Positions 25,990-31,873 of a stretch of 46,520 nt of DNA are shown here, piece by piece. Under the pieces are notes generated by a model that ran no database searches, was not told the DNA's origin, and saw nothing but the letters and a program-made list of their open reading frames with translations. The translations under genes and the position numbers were made by a program. The stretch is from CALRGL01 sp964374035 (GTDB taxonomy: Bacteria; Patescibacteriota; Patescibacteriia; UBA9934; GWF2-40-263). Each line of letters opens with the position of its first letter. Positions within the stretch are counted from its first letter, which is position 1. The stretch spans positions 1 to 46,520 of the forward strand of contig CAYJWY010000004.1 in assembly GCA_964374035.1 (NCBI GenBank), given 5' to 3'.

Positions 25990-26661
25990 TCAAGGCGCAG
26001 GTGGTTTCAGGGAGTATTCGATTTTCAGTTTTTCAAGGCCTCCGCTGATGAGTAGCTCACGCTCCTCGTTTTTGTCGAGTACAAAATTTTGCGAATTCGA
26101 GTCTGTGTACTTTGCCGCGCTCATCCCGTGCATGTTTGCTTCCTCGCTTGTGAGCGGGGCGGACAGCCTTTGGAAGATGACTTGGCAGACGCGCTCGCCT
26201 GGGTAGACGCGGATGACTTGGTCGCCGGCTTCGTTTTTCATCGGGAAAATGAGATGCCCCTTGTAGCCGGTGTCGATGATGCCTGAGAGTGAGAGGTCGA
26301 TGCCGCGGCGGTTGGTTGATGTGCGCGGGAAGAGGATGGCCATCAAGTTCATGGCGTTGATCTCGATACGTTCGAGCGAGGTGCCGATGACAAATTCATT
26401 AGGCAGGATGTCGAAATACTGGCCGGGTTGAAGTTGGATTTCGTCGAACTGGCCGTTGTGTCCATCAACGTCGTCGATCGCGACTTTGATCGCCCGTCGG
26501 CCCTTCTCGTCGAGCACCCAGTTGCGTGGAATCAAAAATTTGTAGCCGAGGCGCAGGTCAATCGCGTGCGGTTGTAATTGAAATTTGTCGATCGCAGGCG
26601 TGAGGCGAATGTCGCCGGATTCTAGCGCGGTGAGAAGTTCGTTGCGGGTGAGGACGGACAT
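25990..26661 (-). CDS. dcd: dCTP deaminase / dUTPase family protein
   Basis: 223 aa from MSVLTRNELL at 26661; the frame is open further upstream only through repeat sequence. The N-terminal 'IQPHAIDLRLG'-type segment (QLQPHAIDLRLGYKF), 'RTSTNRRGIDLSLSGIIDTG' and 'YPGERVCQVIFQRL' follow the Dcd fold. The Glu that activates water in E. coli Dcd (LEFYN, Glu138) is not present: the equivalent stretch reads IFPMKN. It may therefore be a dUTPase-like or inactive member rather than a true deaminase. It contributes to dUMP supply or dUTP/dCTP control if active. Confidence 0.75.
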   Translation of the reverse strand: MSVLTRNELLTALESGDIRLTPAIDKFQLQPHAIDLRLGYKFLIPRNWVLDEKGRRAIKVAIDDVDGHNGQFDEIQLQPGQYFDILPNEFVIGTSLERIEINAMNLMAILFPRTSTNRRGIDLSLSGIIDTGYKGHLIFPMKNEAGDQVIRVYPGERVCQVIFQRLSAPLTSEEANMHGMSAAKYTDSNSQNFVLDKNEERELLISGGLEKLKIEYSLKPPAP

Positions 26662-26690
26662 AGATTTTGTGTCATCCTTGTGCCATGATG

Positions 26691-26798
26691 TGTCATCCTG
26701 AGGATCCTCGACGAAGCCCGGCGGAGCCGGGCCCGGCCTGAAGGTCGGAGATCTCTTAAGGGATCCTTCCCCCGCCTGGGCGGGGGAAGGATGACACA
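26691..26798. repeat. TGTCATCCTGAGG composite palindrome
   Basis: Outer arms TGTCATCC and GGATGACA, inner GATCTCTTAAGGGATC, a CCCGGC/GCCGGG hairpin and a CCCCCGCC/GGCGGGGG hairpin. Same family as 13448-13487 and 28148-28220. It lies upstream of dcd. Confidence 0.85.
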
Positions 26799-26849
26799 AC
26801 ATTTTCAGGATGACAGCATAATGACCCTAGAATGACACAGCACATTCAA

Positions 26850-26880
26850 AAAGAAAAGCCGCCTTTTGGGCGAACTTTTT
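26850..26880 (-). terminator. Terminator of the rplK-rplA unit
   Basis: On the minus strand TTCGCCC, loop AAAA, GGCGGC, then TTTTCTTTTT, directly after the rplA stop. Confidence 0.75.
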
Positions 26881-27558
26881 TTACCCTTCAACCTTGATGC
26901 CAGGTCCAACGGTCGAGGCAATCGTAATCGATCGCAGAAAGATTCCTTTCGAACTCGATGGCTTCAAGCGGCGGATCGCGTCGATGAGAGCGGTTAGGTT
27001 TTCTTTGAGCTGATCGTTTGTAAAGGATTTGCGGCCGAAGACTTGGTGGATGTTTCCGTCCTTGTCGTTCTTAAAGCTCTGCTTTCCGGCCTTCTGTTCT
27101 TCAATCATTTTTTTCACGTTCGGGCTCACCGTGTCGGTTTTTGGGTTTGGCATGATGCCGCGTGGACCGAGGATACGAGCAAGTTTGGCGAGCTTGGCCA
27201 TGGTTGCTGGGGTAGCAACCGCGACATCGAAGTCGATGACACCACTGGAAGCGATTTTGTCGATCATTTCCTGATTACCGATGAGGTCGGCGCCCGCTTC
27301 CTTTGCTTCGGCTTCTTTTTCCGGTTCGACAAAGGCAATGACGCGCTTGGTCTTTCCAACGCCGTGTGGCAAGGAGATGGTTCCGCGAACCTGTTGATCG
27401 GACTTGGTTGGATCAACACCCAGACGCACGTGAAGCTCAACGGCTTCATCATACTTCGCCGTGGCCGTCTTTTTCACGAGGTCAACAGCTTCTTCGATGG
27501 AATATTTCTTGGTCTTGTCGACGAGTAAGCGAACTTCTTGAAAGCGTTTGCTGTGCAT
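26881..27558 (-). CDS. rplA: 50S ribosomal protein L1
   Basis: uL1, binds 23S rRNA at the L1 stalk; in many bacteria it also represses its own operon. 225 aa. 'GTISLPHGVGKTKRV', 'ILGPRGIMPNPKTDTV' and the C-terminal 'SITIASTVGPGIKVE' are typical. It follows rplK in the standard order; a palindromic repeat separates the two. Confidence 0.97.
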   Translation of the reverse strand: MHSKRFQEVRLLVDKTKKYSIEEAVDLVKKTATAKYDEAVELHVRLGVDPTKSDQQVRGTISLPHGVGKTKRVIAFVEPEKEAEAKEAGADLIGNQEMIDKIASSGVIDFDVAVATPATMAKLAKLARILGPRGIMPNPKTDTVSPNVKKMIEEQKAGKQSFKNDKDGNIHQVFGRKSFTNDQLKENLTALIDAIRRLKPSSSKGIFLRSITIASTVGPGIKVEG

Positions 27559-27605
27559 AGAGTGGAGTGGTCAAGCGTCCGTGAGGACTCCCACAGGTTA
27601 TTGGT

Positions 27606-27680
27606 GCCAGGGACCGGCTGCTGGCTGCCGGGAATCGCGGGATTGCTATCCCGGCCCACGGTAGCTGGTCCCCGGTCCCT
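27606..27680. repeat. GGGACC/GGTCCC palindrome between rplK and rplA
   Basis: AGGGACCGG at one end and CCGGTCCCT at the other, with an inner CCGGGA...TCCCGG hairpin. Related in theme to 3307-3393 and 28259-28326. It sits inside the ribosomal transcription unit. Confidence 0.8.
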
Positions 27681-27688
27681 TCATTTAG

Positions 27689-28111
27689 TTATTTAACATC
27701 AACCCCCATCTGCCGACAGGTTCCCGCGATAATTTTCATCGCCTGATCAACATCCTTTGTATTCAAGTCCGGGAGTTTCTTCATTGCGATCTCGCGCAAC
27801 TGTGCGGTTGTGATCGATCCGACTTTTTCCGTGAGCGGCTTGCCGGATCCTTTTGAGATTCCAGCGGCCTTTTTAATCATGTCGGACGCGGGTGCTGTCT
27901 TGGTAATGAAGTCGAACGTGCGGTCGTCGTAGACGTTGATGATGATCGGCACGATTTCACCGCGACGATCCTGAGTGGCGTTGTTAAACTGCGAGACGAA
28001 TTCACCGATGGGGAGACCATGCTGTCCGAGCGCTGGACCAACGGGTGGCGCGGGAGTCGCGGCACCTCCTGGGATCTGGAGCTTCACTTGGGTAACAAGT
28101 TTCTTGGCCAT
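27689..28111 (-). CDS. rplK: 50S ribosomal protein L11
   Basis: uL11, forms the GTPase-associated centre with 23S rRNA. 140 aa from MAKKLVTQVKLQ at 28111; the upstream in-frame extension is repeat-derived. 'PPVGPALGQHGLPIGEF' is the family signature and the Pro-rich N-terminus is complete. Part of secE-nusG-rplK-rplA. Confidence 0.97.
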   Translation of the reverse strand: MAKKLVTQVKLQIPGGAATPAPPVGPALGQHGLPIGEFVSQFNNATQDRRGEIVPIIINVYDDRTFDFITKTAPASDMIKKAAGISKGSGKPLTEKVGSITTAQLREIAMKKLPDLNTKDVDQAMKIIAGTCRQMGVDVK

Positions 28112-28147
28112 AGTAAGATTTTTACTAGATTCCGTGTCGTTCCACTT

Positions 28148-28220
28148 TGTCATCCTGAGGAGCCTCGACGAAGGATCTCTTAAGGGATCCTTCCCCCGCC
28201 TGGGCGGGGTCAGGATGACA
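28148..28220. repeat. TGTCATCCTGAGG palindrome upstream of rplK
   Basis: Arms TGTCATCCTGAGGAGC and GGTCAGGATGACA, inner AAGGATCTCTTAAGGGATCC and CCCGCC/GGCGGG. Same family as 26691-26798. Confidence 0.85.
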
Positions 28221-28258
28221 CAATGGGAAAAACATCAGCAACTAGACTAGGAATTATT

Positions 28259-28326
28259 GGGACCGGGTGCTGGGGGCCGAGTCTCAGAAATTAAGATTTG
28301 GCCGCTGGTCCCTGGTAGCCGGCCCC
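28259..28326. repeat. GGGACC/GGTCCC palindrome downstream of nusG
   Basis: GGGACCGGGTGCTGGGGGCC at one end and GGCCGCTGGTCCCTGG at the other. Third element of the GGGACC type. Confidence 0.75.
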
Positions 28327-28335
28327 ATTTTTACC

Positions 28336-28881
28336 TTAAACCTTCTGGATTTGCAAGAAGTCGAGCTCAATCGGCGTTTCGCGGCCGAACATTGAGACGA
28401 GGACTTTAACCTTGCCGCGTTCTTCGTCGAGTTCGCTAACTTTTCCTTGTTGGCCTTTGAACGGACCGTCGGTAATCATCACGTGCGAGTTCACTTCCAC
28501 GTCCACCTTGAATTCTGGCTCGGAGACGCCCATGCGTTTCTGCAGAGCGTCGATTTCTTCTTTCGCAATTGGCGTTGGTGTCGTTCCTGTTCCAATGAAG
28601 CCGGTGACGTTGGGCGTATTGCGCACGACGTACCACGAGTCATCGGTCACAATCATTTCCACAAGCACGTAGCCGGGAAAGATTTTTTCTTCCGTGACTT
28701 TGCGCTTGCCATTTTTGATTTTTATTTTTTTCTCTTTTGCCACGATGACACCGAAGATTTTCTCTTCCATGTCCATGGTCTCAATACGTTGTCGCAAATT
28801 TTGTGCGACGTTGTCCTCGTAGCCGGAGTACGTGTGGATGGCGTACCAACGGCGTCCGAGATTGGCGGTCTGTTTTGCCAT
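28336..28881 (-). CDS. nusG: Transcription termination/antitermination factor NusG
   Basis: Binds RNA polymerase and promotes processive elongation and transcription-translation coupling. 181 aa. The NGN domain has 'RRWYAIHTYSGYEDNVAQNL' and 'FPGYVLVEM'; the C-terminal KOW domain has 'VMITDGPFKGQQGKVSELD'. secE lies 12 nt upstream. Confidence 0.97.
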   Translation of the reverse strand: MAKQTANLGRRWYAIHTYSGYEDNVAQNLRQRIETMDMEEKIFGVIVAKEKKIKIKNGKRKVTEEKIFPGYVLVEMIVTDDSWYVVRNTPNVTGFIGTGTTPTPIAKEEIDALQKRMGVSEPEFKVDVEVNSHVMITDGPFKGQQGKVSELDEERGKVKVLVSMFGRETPIELDFLQIQKV

Positions 28882-28893
28882 AAAAAAAGAACG

Positions 28894-29118
28894 TTAGGAA
28901 GTTAGCGAGATGAGTTTTTCAACTCCGATATTTAATATAAAGTCGAGTCCGCCCATAAACACAGCGAGCAGAACGCTGATGACAATCACGGTGAGCGAAT
29001 ACTTCACAATGTCTTCTCGTGAAGGCCACGTAACCTTCATGAGTTCCGCGCGAGCTTCACGAAGGTAGTTCCAGAACCACTTGAGCGGATGGTGTTTTTT
29101 GGAAATCTCGGTAGACAT
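28894..29118 (-). CDS. secE: Preprotein translocase subunit SecE
   Basis: 74 aa, single-TM SecE of the minimal type. An amphipathic segment (NYLREARAELMKVTWPSREDIVKYS) carries the conserved 'EL-KV-WPSR-E' motif; the membrane segment follows (about 43-65). First gene of the secE-nusG-rplK-rplA unit. No Shine-Dalgarno is evident. Confidence 0.94.
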   Translation of the reverse strand: MSTEISKKHHPLKWFWNYLREARAELMKVTWPSREDIVKYSLTVIVISVLLAVFMGGLDFILNIGVEKLISLTS

Positions 29119-29129
29119 AAGGGTATTTT

Positions 29130-29148
29130 AAAAGGCCCGCGAGGGGCC
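29130..29148 (-). promoter_or_regulatory. Terminator-like hairpin in the secE leader
   Basis: On the minus strand GGCCC, loop CTCGC, GGGCC, TTTT, 11 nt before the secE ATG. A possible promoter (TTGCCA, 17 nt, TATGTT) lies upstream of it. It could be an attenuator of the secE operon or just the end of an upstream transcript. Confidence 0.4.
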
Positions 29149-29214
29149 ATCTAAAGGCAACATATCCGATTTCCTTGGTTCTGGCAAGGCTGTGTGTGGA
29201 GAACTCTGAAATGA

Positions 29215-29243
29215 TTGACATTTTGGCTTTTTTCTGCTAAGAT
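29215..29243 (+). promoter_or_regulatory. Strong promoter of the DGR target gene
   Basis: TTGACA (29215-29220), 17-nt spacer, TAAGAT (29238-29243). Predicted start near 29250, leaving a leader of about 118 nt. Confidence 0.8.
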
Positions 29244-29367
29244 CATCCTCTGTTGAATGTGGCTTTTTGCAGCTGTTCGGCTTCAAACAGCCGCCTTCAA
29301 CAAATAGGTCTCGTGTTCATCCTGGCCTTCAGGAACATGACGCCGGCGGCTGAAAAGGAGATTGACC

Positions 29368-30045
29368 ATGTCCAAGGACAAGCTCGGCACGATCGTTCGC
29401 AAGCTCGTCACGCTTCCGATGGCAACGCACGGAGTGGTGATCGACCTTCTGGCCAGGCTCGACGATCCGGATTGGGTCGCAGCCACCAAGCGGTTTATTC
29501 GAATGGAGAACCCTTGGCCGATCGCCGTCAGCGACGTGCCCGCCCCGCCCCCGCCGTTCTGGGAGCGCATCTCCGACACCGTCATCCTCGTGAACCTGTC
29601 GGCCATCCCACAGCTCCCCTTCGATGGGGCCACGATCGAGTGGAATCAAGGCTCGGGTTGGGTCACGGTCGAAAACCGCGACGGCCAGCTTTACGTCGAA
29701 GGCCGTCTGGTCACGTTCCACCTCGTTGAAGGTCAGAAGACGGGAACCGTCAAGGGACACGACCTCCGCAAGGATCTCGTGAATCTAGCGACGCTCCACC
29801 CGAACATCATGGACGCCCTTTATGAGAACGTCCATCTCATACCCGAGAGCTGTAAGGTCGATGACGAGGGTCGTACCCGCTACATCTTCTTCTGGTCAGT
29901 GGGCTATCGCGACTCCGACGGCGTCCTCTACGTCCGGTGTCTGTACTGGGGCGGCGGTGCGTGGTACCGGGACTACTACTGGCTCGACAACGACTGGAAC
30001 GTCCAGCGCCCGGCTGCGATGCTCGCGAGTGTCTCTCAGTCCTGA
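29368..30045 (+). CDS. DGR target (variable) protein
   Basis: 225 aa from the ATG preceded by AAAAGGAG (7-nt spacing); an in-frame TTG at 29362 is too close to the Shine-Dalgarno. No signal peptide or membrane segment, so it is probably cytosolic. The N-terminus (ATHGVVIDLLARLDDP, FIRMENPWP) resembles a domain recurring in CPR small proteins (recalled). The C-terminal about 45 residues (YVRCLYWGGGAWYRDYYW, LDNDWNVQRPAAMLAS) have the WLDNDW / PAAMLA pattern of C-type-lectin-like DGR variable domains. Variable residues are Tyr180, Asp182, Val186, Cys191, Gly195, Gly196, Tyr200, Asp202, Tyr204 and Arg214, plus position 179. The ligand is unknown. Confidence 0.85.
   Translation: MSKDKLGTIVRKLVTLPMATHGVVIDLLARLDDPDWVAATKRFIRMENPWPIAVSDVPAPPPPFWERISDTVILVNLSAIPQLPFDGATIEWNQGSGWVTVENRDGQLYVEGRLVTFHLVEGQKTGTVKGHDLRKDLVNLATLHPNIMDALYENVHLIPESCKVDDEGRTRYIFFWSVGYRDSDGVLYVRCLYWGGGAWYRDYYWLDNDWNVQRPAAMLASVSQS
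29903..30030 (+). repeat. DGR variable repeat (VR)
   Basis: Aligns without gaps to the TR at an offset of 450 nt. Thirteen differences fall on TR adenines; the only other differences are at the very edges (29902 and 30027). An 18-nt identical GC-rich block (CCCGGCTGCGATGCTCGC, 30009-30026) precedes the 3' edge and is the likely IMH. Confidence 0.92.
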
Positions 30046-30047
30046 GA
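30034..30047. other. Inverted repeat just after the VR
   Basis: TCTCAG, TC, CTGAGA; as RNA or cruciform a 5-bp stem with GTCC loop. It is 3 nt past the VR end and contains the target stop codon. Comparable hairpins downstream of the IMH promote homing in the BPP-1 DGR; a similar role here is inference. Confidence 0.5.
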
Positions 30048-30095
30048 TCTTAGATCCTCTGCTCTGCACTTGGTCTCTTGGACCTCTGTGCTCTT

Positions 30096-30123
30096 GGCCC
30101 CTACGTTGCGTGGGGCCTTTTTT
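30096..30123 (+). terminator. Terminator of the DGR target gene
   Basis: GGCCCC and GGGGCC arms with an ACG/CGT inner stem, followed by six T. Confidence 0.88.
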
Positions 30124-30352
30124 GTTATACTCATATCGGTAGTAGGCTAATCTGTCGAGGATTAAGATTTTCGACGGCCGAATCCAGTATCCGTGCACGC
30201 AGAATACTCATGACTCAAGTTTTGAGTAGCGTCGTGCACGCAGAAGCTTCAAAAATGAAGATACTCGGTGTGAATGCTAGGGCATTGTAGATGCCAAATA
30301 CGATTCAGCCCTAAGAGTATTCAAAGGGTGGTGATAAGGACGGCATTCATGC
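30124..30352 (+). other. Leader region of the DGR template
   Basis: No gene is seen. A TATACT (30126-30131) could be a -10, though without a good -35. A 13-nt direct repeat (CGTGCACGCAGAA, 30192-30204 and 30233-30245) flanks an ACTCAAG/TTTTGAGT hairpin. The structure may belong to the TR transcript. Confidence 0.4.
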
Positions 30353-30480
30353 ACAATCGCAACTCCGACGGCAACCTCTACGTCCGGTATCTGTACTGGG
30401 ACGACGGTGCGTGGAACCGGAACTACAACTGGCTCGACAACGACTGGAACGTCCAGAACCCGGCTGCGATGCTCGCTAGT
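30353..30480 (+). repeat. DGR template repeat (TR)
   Basis: Non-coding template, rich in AAC codons in the VR frame; mutation of AAC reaches 15 amino acids and no stop codon. Starts where VR homology begins and ends 4 nt before the avd stop on the other strand. It differs from the VR by T instead of G at 30477, the kind of IMH/IMH* difference that makes transfer one-way. Confidence 0.92.
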
Positions 30481-30484
30481 CTCC

Positions 30485-30904
30485 TCATTTCTCTCCCGAT
30501 ATTTTTTTGGGAGAGTTTTGTTTTGAAAGTTGTCCCTGCCACCCACCAAGCATTCTGCCCACTTCGTCTAAAGGTTCGGATAGGGTTAGGTAATATTTTT
30601 GCTCGAGAGAACGTGTTTCCCAGAGGATAAGGAGGAAAAGTTTAAGCGTGTCGCATTTTCGAATCGCCATTTTTACATAAGGCTGTTTCTCGTGAGGTTT
30701 GAGAAACGCTGCCGTCACGATCATTTCGATGGTCTCAACAAACAAGTTGTCAACGCGTTTCCCAAGAGAGTAGCGATGTGTCTTGGGAAGTTTTCCGTAA
30801 CACTCGAACCAAATGAGGTAGGCACGCTTCAGTGTTTTGAGAACTGGCAAAATAGTCAGGGGGGGGGTACGCTTAACGGCGTGGGTAAAATTGCGTTCGG
30901 ACAT
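30485..30904 (-). CDS. avd: DGR accessory variability determinant (Avd)
   Basis: 139 aa from the ATG at 30904; the frame is open up to 31033 but that part is antisense to conserved RT sequence. Avd is a pentameric four-helix-bundle protein that binds the RT and template RNA and is needed for mutagenic homing. The helices match the family: LKTLKRAYLIWFECYGKLPK, HRYSLGKRVDNLFVETIEMI, AIRKCDTLKLFLLILWETRS, then YYLTLSEPLDEVGRMLGGW with the LGGW ending. The Shine-Dalgarno is weak. It is encoded antisense to the TR and RT and overlaps the likely RT start by 24 nt. Confidence 0.85.
   Translation of the reverse strand: MSERNFTHAVKRTPPLTILPVLKTLKRAYLIWFECYGKLPKTHRYSLGKRVDNLFVETIEMIVTAAFLKPHEKQPYVKMAIRKCDTLKLFLLILWETRSLEQKYYLTLSEPLDEVGRMLGGWQGQLSKQNSPKKISGEK
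30491..30519 (+). terminator. Hairpin and T run after the TR
   Basis: CTCTCCC (30491-30497), 11-nt loop, GGGAGAG (30509-30515), TTTT. It could end the TR RNA; on the other strand it lies in the last avd codons. Confidence 0.6.
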
Positions 30905-31873
30905 ACGTATCAAGAGTTGATTTCGATAGAGAATCTCATGGGTGCCTGGGAGGAGTTTGTCATTAGGAAGCGAGCGAGGGCCGACGTGCAAATGTTCGAG
31001 CTTCACCTCATGGATCAACTGTTCGATTTGCATCGCGCGCTATTGACGAAGACCTATCGTCACTCTGGTTATGAGTCGTTTGTGATTACCGATCCGAAGC
31101 GACGCATCATTCACAAAGCTTCCGTGTGTGACCGTATCTTGCACCGAGCATTGTATCGTAATCTGTATCCATTCTTTGACCGCACATTTATCAGTGACTC
31201 TTTTTCGTGTCGAAAACAGAAAGGCACGCATAAAGCAATCGAGCGATTTCGAGTGTGTGCGCTTCAAGTGGGTCGTAATCACACAAGAACGTGTTGGGTT
31301 CTTAAATGCGATATTAAGCAATTCTTTGGGAGCATTGATCATCGTATTCTCACACGTGTTCTCAACGACTACATTGAGGATAACGATCTACGCGCACTTC
31401 TTCAGAACGTCATCGGAAGTTTTGAAACGATGAGTCAATCATGCGTCGGGTTGCCACTCGGCAATCTCACCTCACAGCTCTTCTCCAATGTTTACATGAA
31501 TCGGTTCGATCAGTTTGTGAAACATCGACTCAGGGTCGAACACTACATTCGTTATGCAGACGACTTCGTATTTCTCTCTCATGACAAAAGCCTTCTCCAA
31601 TCTTTGGTTCCAGCCGTTCGATCATTCCTCCTTTTCGATCTCCACCTCACGCTCCACCCAAAGAAAATTTTTTTAAAGACGCTTGCTTCTGGTGTTGATT
31701 TTCTCGGGTGGACACACTTTGTCAACCATCGAGTTTTGCGGGCAACGACGAAGCGAAGAATCCTGCGCGTCATCAATAAAAATTCCACGACAGAGCAGTT
31801 AGCTTCTTATCGTGGACTTTTGACGCACGGAAATATGCACAGGTTTCTGGAATTAATCGAAAGTACTTTTTAG
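30881..31873 (+). CDS. DGR reverse transcriptase
   Basis: About 330 aa if started at GTG 30881; TTG 30917 and ATG 30938 are alternatives. The frame is open from 30599, but that part is antisense to avd and lacks RT homology. It copies the TR RNA with adenine-specific errors into cDNA. N-terminus ELISIENLMGAWEEF, palm A 'KCDIKQFFGSIDH', the DGR/group II block 'GLPLGNLTSQLFSN', catalytic YADD in HYIRYADDFVFL, then 'DFLGWTHFVNHRVLR'. The family is about 300-400 aa and this copy looks intact. The stop overlaps the gyrB stop tail-to-tail. Confidence 0.93.
   Translation: MGKIAFGHTYQELISIENLMGAWEEFVIRKRARADVQMFELHLMDQLFDLHRALLTKTYRHSGYESFVITDPKRRIIHKASVCDRILHRALYRNLYPFFDRTFISDSFSCRKQKGTHKAIERFRVCALQVGRNHTRTCWVLKCDIKQFFGSIDHRILTRVLNDYIEDNDLRALLQNVIGSFETMSQSCVGLPLGNLTSQLFSNVYMNRFDQFVKHRLRVEHYIRYADDFVFLSHDKSLLQSLVPAVRSFLLFDLHLTLHPKKIFLKTLASGVDFLGWTHFVNHRVLRATTKRRILRVINKNSTTEQLASYRGLLTHGNMHRFLELIESTF

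Noticed and set aside
26662..26802. 47-residue N-terminal extension of Dcd
   Set aside because: It is translated TGTCATCC repeat; Dcd homology starts at the ATG at 26661.
30274..30630. 118-aa frame containing the DGR TR
   Set aside because: The TR is a non-coding template; the frame ends in unrelated sequence and has no ribosome-binding site.
30599..30880. N-terminal extension of the reverse transcriptase frame
   Set aside because: It has no RT homology and is antisense to avd, whose helices are clearly conserved.
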